Positions 23,913 to 33,274 of a DNA stretch of 64,000 bases are shown here, piece by piece. The position numbers and the translations under genes were made by a program. This DNA is from Micromonospora peucetia. GTDB lineage: Bacteria; Actinomycetota; Actinomycetes; Mycobacteriales; Micromonosporaceae. The first letter of the stretch is position 1. Every line of letters starts with the position of its first letter. The stretch lies in contig NZ_FMIC01000002.1 in assembly GCF_900091625.1 (NCBI RefSeq), positions 4,960,001 to 5,024,000 on the forward strand, written 5' to 3'. Below the pieces are notes generated by a model, which did no database searches, had not been told where the DNA came from, and worked only from the letters and a program-made list of their open reading frames with translations.

Positions 23913-24977
23913 TCAGCCGGCGGGGTAGGCGTGGGTCTCTGCCGCCTTGACCGCGGCCCATACCGGCTGGCCGGGAGCCAGCCCCAGCTGGGCGGCGGCG
24001 GCCGGCGTGACGTCCGCAGAGAGCGAGATCGGCCCGTCGAGCCGCACCCGCAGGTTGTCGCCGTGCCGCTGCACGTCGGCCACCGTCGCCGCCCAGGTGT
24101 TGCGCGGGCTGCCCTCCGGTCGGGACGGGTGCAGCGCTACCGCCGACGGCCGGAAGGCGACGAATACCTCCCCGTCGAGCCGGTCGGCGACGGTGAGGCT
24201 CAGCCCGTCGGCGACCCGCACCCGGTGCCCGTCGGCGTGGCCCCGGTGCAGGTTCAGCCCGACGAGCCGTGCCACGTAGTCGGTGCGTGGCCGCGCCGTG
24301 ACGGTCGCGGCGTCCCCCTCCTGCACCACCCGACCCTCCTCGACGACCACGAGCCGGTCGGCCAGCACCAGCGCGTCGAGCGGATCGTGGGTGACCAGCA
24401 GGGTGGCCCCCGGGTGTGCGGCGAGGTGCCGGTGCAGCTCCGCCCTGGTGTCCAGCCGGGTGCGCGCGTCGAGCGCGGCGAGCGGCTCGTCCAGCAGCAG
24501 CAGTGCCGGCTCGACGGCGAGCGCGCGGGCCAGCGCGACCCGCTGCGCCTGCCCGCCGGAGAGCTGCCGGGGCCGGCGGTCGACGTGCTCGGTCAGACCG
24601 ACCCGGTCCAGCCAGCCGTGGGCGATCCGCCGAGCGGTACGCCGGTCGGCGCCGTGCCGCCGGGGCCCGAACGCCACGTTCTCCAACGCGCTCAGGTGCG
24701 GGAAGAGCAGGTAGTCCTGGAAGACCACGCCGATCGGCCGGCGCTCGGTCGGTGTCCAGGCGCGTCGCGGCGGCCGGTCCAGGTCGACGCCGTCGAGGGT
24801 GAGGTGCCCGTCGGTCAGCGGGAGCAGGCCGGCGAGCGCGCGCAGCGCCGTCGTCTTGCCCGCCCCGTTGGGGCCGAGCAGCGCGACCACCTCGCCGGCG
24901 GCGACCCGCAGCGGCACGTCGAGGCGGAACCCGTCCCGGTCCACCACCAGGTGCGCGTCGAGCAGGGGCGCGCTCAC
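23913..24977 (-). CDS. modC: molybdate ABC transporter ATP-binding protein
   Basis: 354 residues from GTG 24977 (GTGA overlap with modB). Walker A GPNGAGKTT, Q-loop FQDYLLFPHLSALENVAFG, signature LSGGQAQRVALARALAV, Walker B LLLLDEPLAALDA, and H-loop VTHDPLDAL. The C-terminal about 70 residues form a TOBE/MOP domain (NTWAATVADVQRHGDNLRVR), which in ModC binds oxyanion. The neighbours (ModB permease, ModA lipoprotein, MerR/TOBE regulator) give the specificity. Confidence 0.92.
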   Translation of the reverse strand: MSAPLLDAHLVVDRDGFRLDVPLRVAAGEVVALLGPNGAGKTTALRALAGLLPLTDGHLTLDGVDLDRPPRRAWTPTERRPIGVVFQDYLLFPHLSALENVAFGPRRHGADRRTARRIAHGWLDRVGLTEHVDRRPRQLSGGQAQRVALARALAVEPALLLLDEPLAALDARTRLDTRAELHRHLAAHPGATLLVTHDPLDALVLADRLVVVEEGRVVQEGDAATVTARPRTDYVARLVGLNLHRGHADGHRVRVADGLSLTVADRLDGEVFVAFRPSAVALHPSRPEGSPRNTWAATVADVQRHGDNLRVRLDGPISLSADVTPAAAAQLGLAPGQPVWAAVKAAETHAYPAG

Positions 24978-25789
24978 GGGCTGGTGATCCAGCGGTCGCG
25001 CAGCCCGGCGAGGATGGCCACCGACACGGTGAGCAGGACGAGGCTGAGCACCACGGCGGCCTGCACGTCCGTCTCCAGCGCCAGGTAGACCGCCAGCGGC
25101 ATGGTCTGCGTCCGTCCCGGATAGTTGCCGGCGAAGGTGATGGTGGCGCCGAACTCGCCGAGCGCCCGCGCCCAGCACAACACCGCGCCGGCCGCCAGAC
25201 CGGGGGCCACCAGGGGCAGGGTGACGTGGGTGAACGTCGTCCACCGGCCGGCGCCGAGGGTCGCCGCCGCCTCCTCGTACCGGCCGTCGGCGCCGCGCAG
25301 CGCCCCCTCCACGGCGATCACGAGGAACGGCATCGCCACGAACGCCTCCGCGAGCACCACGCCGGCGGTGGTGAACGGCAGGGTGATCCCGAAGGTCGCG
25401 TCGAGCCAGCCGCCGAGCAGGCCCTGCCGGCCGAAGACCAGCAGCAGCGCCACCCCGCCGACCACCGGCGGCAGCACCAGCGGCACGGTGACGAGGGCGC
25501 GTACCAGGCGCCGGCCGGGGAACTCGACGCGGGCCAGCAGCCAGGCCAGCGGCACCCCGAGCAGCAGACAGAGCAGTGTGGCCAGGGTGGCGGTCAGCAG
25601 GGACAGCCGCAGCGCGGTGAGCACGCCCGGCGCGGTGAGTCGCTGCGGCAGGTCGGCCCACGGCGTACGGGCCAGCAGCCCGATCAGCGGCAGCACGAGG
25701 AAGACCAGGCCCAGCAGGGCCGGCACCAGTAGCGCGACGGGCACCCCGGGGCCCCGCCGTCGGGCCCGCCGGACGTGGGTACGCGTCAC
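24974..25789 (-). CDS. modB: molybdate ABC transporter permease
   Basis: 271 residues from GTG 25789 (overlaps the modA stop). Six membrane segments of the BPD_transp_1 fold. The EAA loop facing the ATPase reads EEAAATLGAGRWTTFTHVTL, and ARALGEFGATITFAGN is the ModB/CysT signature. It forms the inner-membrane channel for molybdate (or tungstate) delivered by ModA. Confidence 0.93.
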   Translation of the reverse strand: MTRTHVRRARRRGPGVPVALLVPALLGLVFLVLPLIGLLARTPWADLPQRLTAPGVLTALRLSLLTATLATLLCLLLGVPLAWLLARVEFPGRRLVRALVTVPLVLPPVVGGVALLLVFGRQGLLGGWLDATFGITLPFTTAGVVLAEAFVAMPFLVIAVEGALRGADGRYEEAAATLGAGRWTTFTHVTLPLVAPGLAAGAVLCWARALGEFGATITFAGNYPGRTQTMPLAVYLALETDVQAAVVLSLVLLTVSVAILAGLRDRWITSP

Positions 25790-26586
25790 GGGGCCTGGAA
25801 TCCGGCCTCGGTGAGCACCGCCCGCCCCCGCTCCGAGCGGACGTACGCGACGAAGGCCTGCGCGCCGTCGGGGTGAGGCGCGTCCCGCAGCACGACGATC
25901 GGGTAGTCGTTGACGGCGCGGACGGACTCGGGGAACTCGACGGCCGTCACGTCGGCCGTGGCGGCCAGCGCGTCCGTGCGGTAGACGAGGGCAGCGTCGA
26001 CCTCGCCGAGCCGCACCTTGGCCAGCGCGCCCCGGACGTCCTGCTCCAGGGTGACCGGGGTGAGGGCGACCGAGGCGGCGTCGAGCGCCGTCCGCGCAGC
26101 CGCGCCGCAGGGCACCTGCTCGGCGCAGAGCGCGACCTTCAGCCCCGGCCGGCTCAGGTCGGCGAGCCCGGCGACGCCCCGCGGGTTGCCCTTCGGTACG
26201 GCGACGACGAGCTGGTTGCGGACGAAGACCACCGGGTCGCCGTCGGCGTTGCCCGCCCCGGTGACCGTGGCCATGTTCCGGGTCGCCGCCGAGGCGAACA
26301 CGTCGGCCGGCGCACCCTGGTTGATCTGGGCGGCCAGCGCCGCGCTGCCGGCGAAGTTGAAGACCACGGCGGTGCCCCGGTTGGCCGCCTCGAAGTCCCG
26401 GCCGAGCCGGGTGAACGACTCGGTCAGCGAGGCCGCGGCGAACACGGTCACCGTGCCGCCGCCCGAGCGGCCCGCCGACCCGCTGCTGCCGGCGGAGCCC
26501 CCGCCGCACCCGGTCAGGCCCGTGAGGACCACCACCATGACCACCACCGCTGTGGCGGCCACCGTACGCAGCCGGCCCGCTCTCAC
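25786..26586 (-). CDS. modA: molybdate-binding lipoprotein
   Basis: 266 residues from GTG 26586. Lipoprotein signal: hydrophobic VVVMVVVLTG then lipobox LTGC. The mature protein begins a short Gly/Ser linker and then TVTVFAAASLTESFTRLGRD, the ModA N-terminal strand. NFAGSAALAAQINQGAPADV supplies the oxyanion-binding Ser, and VDAALVYRTDA and YPIVVLRDAPHP are later ModA landmarks. It captures molybdate outside the membrane. It overlaps both neighbours by 4 bp within one operon. Confidence 0.93.
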   Translation of the reverse strand: MRAGRLRTVAATAVVVMVVVLTGLTGCGGGSAGSSGSAGRSGGGTVTVFAAASLTESFTRLGRDFEAANRGTAVVFNFAGSAALAAQINQGAPADVFASAATRNMATVTGAGNADGDPVVFVRNQLVVAVPKGNPRGVAGLADLSRPGLKVALCAEQVPCGAAARTALDAASVALTPVTLEQDVRGALAKVRLGEVDAALVYRTDALAATADVTAVEFPESVRAVNDYPIVVLRDAPHPDGAQAFVAYVRSERGRAVLTEAGFQAP

Positions 26587-27008
26587 GACCCCTGCCTCGC
26601 CCGGGGGCCGCCCGACGGGGAGGCGCGTTCCACCACCACCGTGGTGGACTTGATCACCGCGACAGCCAGCGAACCGACGCGCAGATCCAGCTCGTCGACC
26701 GCCTCCCGGCTCATCAGCGAGACGATCCGGAACGGCCCGGCCTGGATGTCGACCTGCGCCATCACGGTGTCCTTGACGACGTTGACCACGATGCCGCGCA
26801 GCCGGTTGCGGGCCGACGAGGCGTCCGAGCGGTCGTCCGGGTCGGCGGCCTGGCCCCGCGCGAACGCGGCCAGGTCGACCCCGTCGATCACCCGGTGACC
26901 GTGCGCGTCGCGGCCGGCGGCGAGCCGCCCGGCGTCGACCCACCGGCGCACGGTGTCGGCGCTGACCCCGAGCAACTCGGCGGCCTCCCCGATTCGGAAC
27001 ATCGTCAC
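26583..27008 (-). CDS. MerR-HTH/TOBE molybdate-responsive regulator
   Basis: 141 residues; GTG 27008 or ATG 27002 is the start. The N-terminus is an excisionase/MerR-like HTH (MFRIGEAAELLGVSADTVRR, then WVDAGRLAAGRDAHGHRVID). The C-terminal about 70 residues form a single TOBE/Mop domain (RNRLRGIVVNVVKDTVMAQV, then DIQAGPFRIVSLMSREAV) that binds molybdate. This fusion replaces the canonical ModE in actinobacteria. As the first gene of the mod operon it probably autoregulates uptake in response to intracellular molybdate. Confidence 0.88.
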   Translation of the reverse strand: MTMFRIGEAAELLGVSADTVRRWVDAGRLAAGRDAHGHRVIDGVDLAAFARGQAADPDDRSDASSARNRLRGIVVNVVKDTVMAQVDIQAGPFRIVSLMSREAVDELDLRVGSLAVAVIKSTTVVVERASPSGGPRARQGS

Positions 27009-27206
27009 CGGCCAACCCTAGCGATCGGCAGATGCGAGGCGCCGGGGCGGGTGCCCCTCGCGGATGCCGCCTGCTGAGTTGTCGAGCCTGGTATGCGCGG
27101 GCTTGGGCACCACCCGACACGACCGGACGGTCGGATGCTGTCGCCATGTTGTGGGATGGGACACAATGGAGGGCTCGCACGGCGGACTGCGACCGGGAGG
27201 GCCGAG

Positions 27207-28334
27207 TTGGGTCAGGACGACGAGACCAGCAGCAACCCGCCGGTGTCGGGGTCGGCGGCTCCCGCCCGCGCGTCGAGATCCCGGCAGTTGCGCCTGGCGG
27301 CCCTGCTGCTCCTGCTGGTGGTGGTCGTGACGGCCACGGTCCGGGTGATCGTGGCCAGCGGCCCACCCACCTGGGACGAGTTGCGCGAGCGGGCCGGGCT
27401 GACCAACCGGGACAGGTTGATCATCGGAGTGAAGGACGACCAGCCGGGCGTGGCGCAGAAGCTGGAGAACGGCGCGTTCGAGGGCTTCGACATCGACATC
27501 GCGTACATGATCGCCCAGGACCTGGGCTTCGACGCCCCGGAGGTGACGCTGCTGTCGATCGAGAGCGAGGACCGGGCCCGCCGGCAGGCGCGCGACGCCA
27601 ACGGTAGCTTCGTCACGGTCGACCTGGTGATCGCCTCCTACAGCATCACCGAGCAGCGCCGGGAGCAGGGTGTGGTCTTCTCCTTCCCCTATCTGGAGAC
27701 CGAGCAGTCGGTGCTGACGCTCGCGTCCGACCCCCGGCAGGTCGCCAGCCTGCGCGACCTCGACAAGGCGAAGGTCTGCACGCTGGGTACGTCCACCTCG
27801 GAACAGCGCCTGCGTGAGGCGGGCGCGAGCCCGATCGGCCGCAACCGGATCGGCCAGTGTGTCCAGGCGCTCTACGACGGTGAGGTCGACGCGGTCACCA
27901 CCGACGCGGCGATCCTGGCCGGCTTCGTGGGCCCGCGCCCGCCGGGAGAGCTACCGCCGGCGACGAAGCTGCTGCGGCGCAAGGAGCTGCGGCACTGGGA
28001 CATCGGCGCGGAGGCGGCGGAGAAGTGGGGCGTGAACACCGGCCCCAACCCGGCGATGCGAGACCTGGTCAACCTCTCCCTCTACCAGTCCGCGAAGGGC
28101 CCCGACGGCGACCGGTGGAAGGCGGCATTCGACCGTTACCTTGCCTCGGAGCAGCAGTACAGCAACCCGCAGCAGGTGGCGGTCGGCCGGCAGCCGGAGC
28201 CCGAGGAGACGGTGGAGGTGCGGCAGTGGCCGTGGGAGAGATGGGCCCTGCCGTCTCCGAGTCGACCGCGGTCGGGCGGGCCGACCCTCGTCCGGGCACG
28301 AAGCAGGCGCGACAGGCGCAGCAGTGGCTGCTGA
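27207..28334 (+). CDS. family 3 extracellular solute-binding protein, membrane-anchored
   Basis: 375 residues from TTG 27207, which follows GGGAGGGCC. A cytoplasmic lead of about 35 residues precedes a single membrane segment (LRLAALLLLLVVVVTATVRV). The SBP_bac_3 fold follows: RDRLIIGVKDDQPGVAQKLE, FEGFDIDIAYMIAQDLGF, VDLVIASYSITEQRREQGV, and a final VDAVTTDAAILAGFV. It resembles glutamate/amino-acid binding proteins. The last 35 codons overlap the next gene in another frame and are Arg/Ser-rich; they may be non-homologous run-on. It has no associated permease or ATPase, so a sensory role is possible. Confidence 0.85.
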   Translation: MGQDDETSSNPPVSGSAAPARASRSRQLRLAALLLLLVVVVTATVRVIVASGPPTWDELRERAGLTNRDRLIIGVKDDQPGVAQKLENGAFEGFDIDIAYMIAQDLGFDAPEVTLLSIESEDRARRQARDANGSFVTVDLVIASYSITEQRREQGVVFSFPYLETEQSVLTLASDPRQVASLRDLDKAKVCTLGTSTSEQRLREAGASPIGRNRIGQCVQALYDGEVDAVTTDAAILAGFVGPRPPGELPPATKLLRRKELRHWDIGAEAAEKWGVNTGPNPAMRDLVNLSLYQSAKGPDGDRWKAAFDRYLASEQQYSNPQQVAVGRQPEPEETVEVRQWPWERWALPSPSRPRSGGPTLVRARSRRDRRSSGC

Positions 28335-29356
28335 CGCTGCTGCCCACGTTCCCGGTGCTGCTGCTGGTGCTGCGGCTATGGCAGCTCAGCCGGCAGGACA
28401 TGCCGACGATGCTGCTGCTGGTGCAGTACGTCAGCCCGCTCGGGCTGCTCAGCGCCCTGCTGATCGCACTGGTGTGGGCGTTCCCGCTCGTCGTGCTGGT
28501 GCTGACCGTCCTCGGCCGGCTGCTCCAGGTCAGCGCGCCTGACCGGTTCGACCCGGAACGCTCGCTGCTCGCCTACGGCACCGTGCGTACGCCCGGCTGG
28601 GTCCTGGTTGCGGCGATCGCACTGGCGACGCTCACCTGGCAGCTGCGGTTCCTGCCGCTGCTGGTGATGCTCGCCCTCTGGCTGCTGGCGCTGCGGACCC
28701 GGCTGCGTCACCCGGACCGCCCCCGGCGGCTGCTCGTCACCGGGCTGGTGCTGCCCGTCGTGGCGGCGGCTGCGAGCTACGCCTGGCTGGCGCCCGCCGT
28801 GCCAGCCGCGATCCGCGGCGGTGAGCTGGCCACGGCACTGCTGCTGGTCGTGCCGCCGTTGGGGGCAGTGGTGCTCACCGGACCGGTGCCGCGCCCGGTC
28901 GCCCCGGCGCTGACCCACACCCTCTCCTACGTGGTGGCCGCGGTGGTGCCGCTGGTGATGGGGGTGGTCTTCCTGCGGGTGCCGCTGCTGCCCGCCGTCG
29001 CCGTCGAGGTCGGCCCGGAGGCGGGCCCGGTCCGGGAGGTGGTACGCGGTCAGGCGGTCACCGTGACCGACCGGATGACGATCGTGCTCGACGGGCGGGG
29101 CGAGGTGCGCTTCCTGCCCAACGACCGGGTACGCGGGCAACTCCTCTGCCCCGACCCGGGGCGGATCCCGGTCAGCCGGGTGGACGTCTACGGCTGGCAG
29201 GTGGAGGAGACGGCGCTGGACTGGATGATCCCCCGGCAGCCGGTGGGGCGGACGGACCCGCGCTGCCTCGGCCGGCTGCCGTCCCCCGAGCCCACCGACC
29301 CGAGCCCACCGGATCCCGCCGTGTCGGCCATGCCGCCGTCACCGGCGGCTCGCTGA
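28226..29356 (+). CDS. polytopic membrane protein, unknown
   Basis: 376 residues from GTG 28226, chosen for GGAGG seven bases upstream; GTG 28232 and ATG 28241 are in-frame alternatives. About eight membrane segments ([19 protein letters not shown] first; [20 protein letters not shown] last), then an external C-terminal domain of about 110 residues with a strand-rich core ([20 protein letters not shown]) and a Pro/Ser tail. No family is recognised. It overlaps the solute-binding gene by 109 bp, so the two are co-transcribed and perhaps form one membrane complex. Its 3' end overlaps smpB on the other strand by 18 bp. Confidence 0.75.
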   Translation: MAVGEMGPAVSESTAVGRADPRPGTKQARQAQQWLLTLLPTFPVLLLVLRLWQLSRQDMPTMLLLVQYVSPLGLLSALLIALVWAFPLVVLVLTVLGRLLQVSAPDRFDPERSLLAYGTVRTPGWVLVAAIALATLTWQLRFLPLLVMLALWLLALRTRLRHPDRPRRLLVTGLVLPVVAAAASYAWLAPAVPAAIRGGELATALLLVVPPLGAVVLTGPVPRPVAPALTHTLSYVVAAVVPLVMGVVFLRVPLLPAVAVEVGPEAGPVREVVRGQAVTVTDRMTIVLDGRGEVRFLPNDRVRGQLLCPDPGRIPVSRVDVYGWQVEETALDWMIPRQPVGRTDPRCLGRLPSPEPTDPSPPDPAVSAMPPSPAAR

Positions 29357-29839
29357 CGGCCGACCCGACTTGAGGTGGCGGCCCAACTCCCGGGCGATCT
29401 CCCGCTCGGCGTCCCGCTCGGCCAGCGCCTGCCGCTTGTCGTACGACTTCCGTCCCTTGGCCAGAGCCAGCTCGACCTTCGCCCAGCCGCCCGAGAAGTA
29501 CATCGACAGCGGCACCAGGGTCAGCCCGCCCTCGCGGGTCCGCTCCAGGATCCGGGCGATCTCCACCCGGCGCAGCAGCAGCTTGCGGGTGCGCCGGGGC
29601 GCGTGGTTGGTCCAGCTGCCGAAGCCGTACTCGGCGATGTGCAGCCCGTACAACATCAGCTCGCCGTCGCGTTCCTGGGCGAACGCGTCGACCAGCGACG
29701 CCCGGCCCTCGCGCAACGACTTGACCTCGGTGCCGGCCAGCACGATGCCCGCCTCGTAGGTCTTGAGGATCGTGTAGTCGTGCCGCGCCTTCTTGTTGGA
29801 GGCGATCAGCTTGCGCTCGGTCTGCCGGGCCGCGTTCAC
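29339..29839 (-). CDS. smpB: SsrA-binding protein SmpB
   Basis: 166 residues from GTG 29839, whose codon overlaps the LysR stop (GTGA). Full-length Smp[21 protein letters not shown] at the start, [40 protein letters not shown], and the C-terminal [20 protein letters not shown] tail that enters the ribosomal A site. It delivers tmRNA to stalled ribosomes. It is essentially invariant in bacteria, so its placement directly behind a LysR gene is a local oddity. The tmRNA gene itself is not in this window. Confidence 0.95.
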   Translation of the reverse strand: MNAARQTERKLIASNKKARHDYTILKTYEAGIVLAGTEVKSLREGRASLVDAFAQERDGELMLYGLHIAEYGFGSWTNHAPRRTRKLLLRRVEIARILERTREGGLTLVPLSMYFSGGWAKVELALAKGRKSYDKRQALAERDAEREIARELGRHLKSGRPSASRR

Positions 29840-30780
29840 CCGGTCGAGGATATCGGGCGCCGGCCGGCCACCCGTCGCGCCGGGCTCGCCGCGCCGGCCG
29901 CCTCCTCGGCCAGGCCGGCGACCAGCCGGTCGACCGCCGGCGGGCGGTGCCGACCGCCGACGGTGGCCGCGTAGACCCGACGGGCCGGCGCGTCGTCGGC
30001 GTGTAGGCGCAGCAGCACCAGGTCGGCCGGGGCGGCCCGGACCGCCAGCGCCGGCACCAGCGCGACCCCGAGGCCGGCGGCCACGCAGCCCAGCTTGCCG
30101 GTCCAGTCGGCGGCGACGATGTCCGTGCGGGGCCGGAAGCCGGGCGGCATGGTGGCGCGCATCAGCGGGTCCTCGCCGCCGGCCGATCCGGCGATGAACG
30201 GGTCGTCGGCCAACTCGGCCAGGCGCACCGTGCGGCGCCGGGCCAGCCGGTGGTCCCGGGCCACCGCGACGAGCAGGCGCTCGTCGAGCAGGTGGCGCAG
30301 GTCGAAGCGCCCGGTGTCCAGCGGCCGGTCTGCGGGCGCGCTCACCACGGCGACGTCGGCGTCGCCGGCGAGCAACCGCTCCAGCAGGTCGGGCGTGCGG
30401 CCCTCCACCACCGAAAGGGCCACCCGGGGGTACGCGGCGCGGAACGCGGCCAGCGCGCGGGGCACGAGGGCGGCCATCGCGGTCGGGAACGCCCCCACCC
30501 GAAGCCGGCCGCCGCCGAGCCCACGCAGCGCGTCCAGGTCCCGATGGGCGGTGGTCAACCGGTCCAGCACCGCCTCGGCGTGCGGCAGCAGGCACCGCCC
30601 CGGCTCGGTCAGCGCGACGCCGCGCGGGAGCCGGTCGAAGAGGGCCACGCCCAGGTCGGCCTCCAGCGCCGCGATCTGGCGGGAGACCGCCGACTGGGTG
30701 TAGCGCAGCTCGCGGGCGGCGGCGGTGATCGAGCCGTGCCGGGCCACCGTACGGAACACGTCGAGGGCGAGCGGCTGCAT
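29836..30780 (-). CDS. LysR family transcriptional regulator
   Basis: 314 residues from ATG 30780. HTH at 1-60 ([20 protein letters not shown], then [20 protein letters not shown]). The LysR substrate-binding fold starts at about 90 ([20 protein letters not shown]) and ends with a Pro/Ala/Arg-rich tail. It starts 93 bp from the divergent dehydrogenase/RidA operon, the likely target. Its stop overlaps the smpB start, so smpB may be partly translated from its transcript. Confidence 0.92.
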   Translation of the reverse strand: MQPLALDVFRTVARHGSITAAARELRYTQSAVSRQIAALEADLGVALFDRLPRGVALTEPGRCLLPHAEAVLDRLTTAHRDLDALRGLGGGRLRVGAFPTAMAALVPRALAAFRAAYPRVALSVVEGRTPDLLERLLAGDADVAVVSAPADRPLDTGRFDLRHLLDERLLVAVARDHRLARRRTVRLAELADDPFIAGSAGGEDPLMRATMPPGFRPRTDIVAADWTGKLGCVAAGLGVALVPALAVRAAPADLVLLRLHADDAPARRVYAATVGGRHRPPAVDRLVAGLAEEAAGAASPARRVAGRRPISSTG

Positions 30781-30873
30781 CCCCGGAGCGTACGCCCGCC
30801 ATGCGGGAATCGTATGGCTGCCATCGGAAGGATTCGTTGGTCGCATGGCGGTGCCCGACCTACGGTTTCCCGC

Positions 30874-31695
30874 ATGACAGAGATCGCCGTACTCGGCGCG
30901 GGTCGGATGGGGGCGTCGATCGCCCTGCGCCTGCTCGACGCCGGTCACCAGGTGGCGGTGTGGAACCGCACCGCCGCCCGCGCCGCCCCGCTCGGGCAGG
31001 CCGGTGCCCGGGTGGCCCGGACCCCGGCCGACGCCGCCCGCCACGCCGAGGTCACCGTCACGATGCTCACCGACGCCGCCGCCGTGCAGGCGGTGCTGTT
31101 CGGGCCGGACGGAGCCGTGCCGGCCCTGCCGCCCGACGCCTGCCTGGTGGAGATGTCCACCATCGGCCCGACCGCCGTCCGCGACCTCGCGACGCGCCTG
31201 CCCGCCACCGTGAGCCTCGTCGACGCCCCGGTCGGCGGGAGCGTGGCCGCCGCCCGCGCCGGCCGGCTGCGGGTGTTCGCCGGCGGCACCGACGTCGCCG
31301 TCGCACGGGTCACCCCCGTCCTGGCGGCACTCGGCGACGTACGCCACTGCGGCGGCACCGGCAGCGGGGCCGCGCTGAAGCTCGTGCTCAACACGGCGTT
31401 GCTCGTCGCCGTCGCCGGGCTCGCCGACACCCTGGCGGTCGCCCGCGCCGTCGGCGTCGACCCGGCCACCGCCCTCGACGCGCTGGTCGGTGGCCCGCTC
31501 GGCGGCGTGCTCGCGCGGGCCGCCGCCCCCGGCGCCGACTTCCCGGTCGCGCTCGCCGGCAAGGACCTCGACCTGGTCCGGGACGCGCTCGGCGCCGCCC
31601 CGGCCCCGCTGGTCCGGGCGGCCCGGACCGTGCTGGCCGCCGCCGAGGACCCGACCGCCGACATCGCCACCCTCGTACCCCTGGAGACTCCGTGA
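30874..31695 (+). CDS. NAD(P)-dependent 3-hydroxyisobutyrate-dehydrogenase-type oxidoreductase
   Basis: 273 residues from ATG 30874. Rossmann motif EIAVLGAGRMGASIALRLLD at 3-22, the HIBADH substrate segment VDAPVGGSVAAARAGRLRVF, and the catalytic Lys in GAALKLVLNTALL. These β-hydroxyacid dehydrogenases act on 3-hydroxyisobutyrate, tartronate semialdehyde or imines. It overlaps the RidA gene by 4 bp and is divergent from the LysR regulator; RidA linkage hints at an imine/enamine intermediate. Confidence 0.9.
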   Translation: MTEIAVLGAGRMGASIALRLLDAGHQVAVWNRTAARAAPLGQAGARVARTPADAARHAEVTVTMLTDAAAVQAVLFGPDGAVPALPPDACLVEMSTIGPTAVRDLATRLPATVSLVDAPVGGSVAAARAGRLRVFAGGTDVAVARVTPVLAALGDVRHCGGTGSGAALKLVLNTALLVAVAGLADTLAVARAVGVDPATALDALVGGPLGGVLARAAAPGADFPVALAGKDLDLVRDALGAAPAPLVRAARTVLAAAEDPTADIATLVPLETP

Positions 31696-32102
31696 AGCTC
31701 ACCCTCGACAACCCGCCGACCGTCGCCGCACCGTTCGGCGACCGGTTCGCCCACGTGGCCCGCCTCGACCTGCCCGGCGGCGGCCTGCTCATGCTCGCCG
31801 GTCAGGTGGCCGTCGACGACGACGGCCACCTGACCGGCACGGGCGACATCGTTGCGCAGTCCGAACGGATCTTCGAGATCATCGTGGGGGTGCTGTCCGG
31901 CCACGGCGCAGGCTTGGCGGACGTGCTGCACATCCGGACGTTCATGACCGACCTCGCCGACCTGCCCGGCTATGCCGCCGTCCGGCGTCGGCTCTTCACC
32001 GCCACGCCCCCGCCCGCCAGCACGACGGTAGAGGTGAACCGGCTCTTCCTGCCCGGTGCCCTGATCGAGGTGGAGGTGACCGCCGCCGTCACCACCGCCT
32101 GA
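31692..32102 (+). CDS. RidA family protein
   Basis: 136 residues from GTG 31692 (GTGA overlap). Trimeric YjgF/RidA fold: FAHVARLDLPGGGLLMLAGQ, ADVLHIRTFMTDLADLPGY with the conserved Arg that positions the substrate, and TVEVNRLFLPGALIEVEVTA with the terminal conserved Glu. RidA proteins hydrolyse reactive enamines/imines to keto acids and ammonia. The upstream dehydrogenase may supply or use the same intermediate. Confidence 0.9.
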   Translation: MKLTLDNPPTVAAPFGDRFAHVARLDLPGGGLLMLAGQVAVDDDGHLTGTGDIVAQSERIFEIIVGVLSGHGAGLADVLHIRTFMTDLADLPGYAAVRRRLFTATPPPASTTVEVNRLFLPGALIEVEVTAAVTTA

Positions 32103-32200
32103 GCGACGCCCGTCGGCCGGGCACCCGCACCTCTCCCGGTGCCGTGCCGGCCCACCGAATCCGGTGGCGCCGGCCGCACCACGCGAGGCAGACTCCGCCG

Positions 32201-32740
32201 ATGGATCATCGGGCGATGGTGCGGCTGAGCAAGCGGATGTCCCTGGCGTTGCGGCACCAGCCGGACCGGTTCGGCCTCGTGCCCGACCGGGCCGGCTGGG
32301 TGTCGGTCGACGCCCTGCTCGCCGCGCTGCGGATCGACCACGCCGACCTGGACGCCGTGGTGGCCGGCAACGACAAGCAGCGCTTCGCCGTGGAACGCGG
32401 TGCCGACGGCGTGGAACGGATCCGGGCCAGCCAGGGGCACTCGATCCCGGTTGACCTGGGGCTCGTGCCGAGCCCGCCGCCGGTGTGGCTCTACCACGGC
32501 ACCAGCCGCGTCGCGCTCGACTCGATCCGGGCCACCGGCCTGCACCGGGCCGGCCGGCACCACGTACACCTGTCGCCGGACGTGGCGACCGCCCGGCGGG
32601 TCGGTGCCCGGCGGGAGGGCGAGCTGGTGGTGTTGACTGTGGACGCGGCGGCGATGGCCCGCGACGGGCATGCCTTCTACCGCAGCGCCAACGGGGTCTG
32701 GCTCACCGACGCGGTGCCCGCCCGCTACCTGACGGGCTGA
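32201..32740 (+). CDS. kptA: RNA 2'-phosphotransferase (Tpt1/KptA)
   Basis: 179 residues from ATG 32201. KptA signatures in order: LSKRMSLALRHQPDRFGLVP (catalytic Arg), GWVSVDALLAAL winged-helix part, NDKQRFAVE, SQGHSIPVDLGL (catalytic His), LYHGTSRVALDSI and VHLSPDVATARRVG (NAD pocket). KptA removes an internal 2'-phosphate from RNA by transferring it to NAD, releasing ADP-ribose 1'',2''-cyclic phosphate. The bacterial substrate is unclear. It faces a NUDIX gene and a NADAR gene, both of which handle ADP-ribose-type compounds. Confidence 0.93.
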   Translation: MDHRAMVRLSKRMSLALRHQPDRFGLVPDRAGWVSVDALLAALRIDHADLDAVVAGNDKQRFAVERGADGVERIRASQGHSIPVDLGLVPSPPPVWLYHGTSRVALDSIRATGLHRAGRHHVHLSPDVATARRVGARREGELVVLTVDAAAMARDGHAFYRSANGVWLTDAVPARYLTG

Positions 32741-32750
32741 GCCGGGCCGC

Positions 32751-33263
32751 TCAGCCCGCGGGCCGGGCGAGGAAGTCGGCGAGCACCCGGGTGTGGGTGG
32801 AGAAGGCCAGCTCCGTCGGCTCGGTGAGCACCAGCCACTCGGTGGCCTCCGCGGTCGGTGCCGACGGCGGCATGGCCTCCGTCCTCCGCTCGGGCAGCTC
32901 GCCGAAGACCATCATCGTGCCGCCGGCCGGGGCGCCGTGCACCGCGAGGAGTTGGGCGTCGGCGGCGTCGGCACGCAGGCCGGTCTCCTCCCACAGCTCT
33001 CGGACCAGCGCTTCCTGCCACTCCTCGCCGTACTCGATGAAGCCGCCCGGCAGCGCGAGCTGGCCGCGGGCCGGCTCGATGTCGCGGCGGACGACGACCA
33101 CGCCGAGGCCCCGGGCCGTGCGGACCGGCAGCACCGCCACCGCGACGGGCAGCGGGTTGCGCCAGACCGTCTGGCCGCAGGCCGCGCAGCCCCGCGGCCA
33201 CCCGGCCGCCGTCGGGTAGGCGGCGCCGCAGTAGGAGCAGTGGGAGTATGCCTCGGCGGTCAT
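32751..33263 (-). CDS. NUDIX hydrolase with N-terminal zinc ribbon
   Basis: 170 residues from ATG 33263. An N-terminal CxxC...CxxC ribbon (CSYC at 9-12 and CAAC at about 27-30) precedes the NUDIX domain. The NUDIX box, beginning GGFIEYGEEWQEALVREL and ending WEETGL, is complete. The ribbon-plus-NUDIX layout resembles NADH pyrophosphatase (NudC)-like and ADP-sugar hydrolases. It converges on kptA and is co-oriented with the upstream NADAR gene 12 bp away, so the two are probably one operon. Confidence 0.9.
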   Translation of the reverse strand: MTAEAYSHCSYCGAAYPTAAGWPRGCAACGQTVWRNPLPVAVAVLPVRTARGLGVVVVRRDIEPARGQLALPGGFIEYGEEWQEALVRELWEETGLRADAADAQLLAVHGAPAGGTMMVFGELPERRTEAMPPSAPTAEATEWLVLTEPTELAFSTHTRVLADFLARPAG

Positions 33264-33274
33264 GCCGCAGCACG

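Noticed and set aside
28335..30900. tmRNA (ssrA) gene expected near smpB
   Set aside because: No tRNA-Ala-like ends or tag-encoding frame is found; the sequence around smpB is fully occupied by protein genes.
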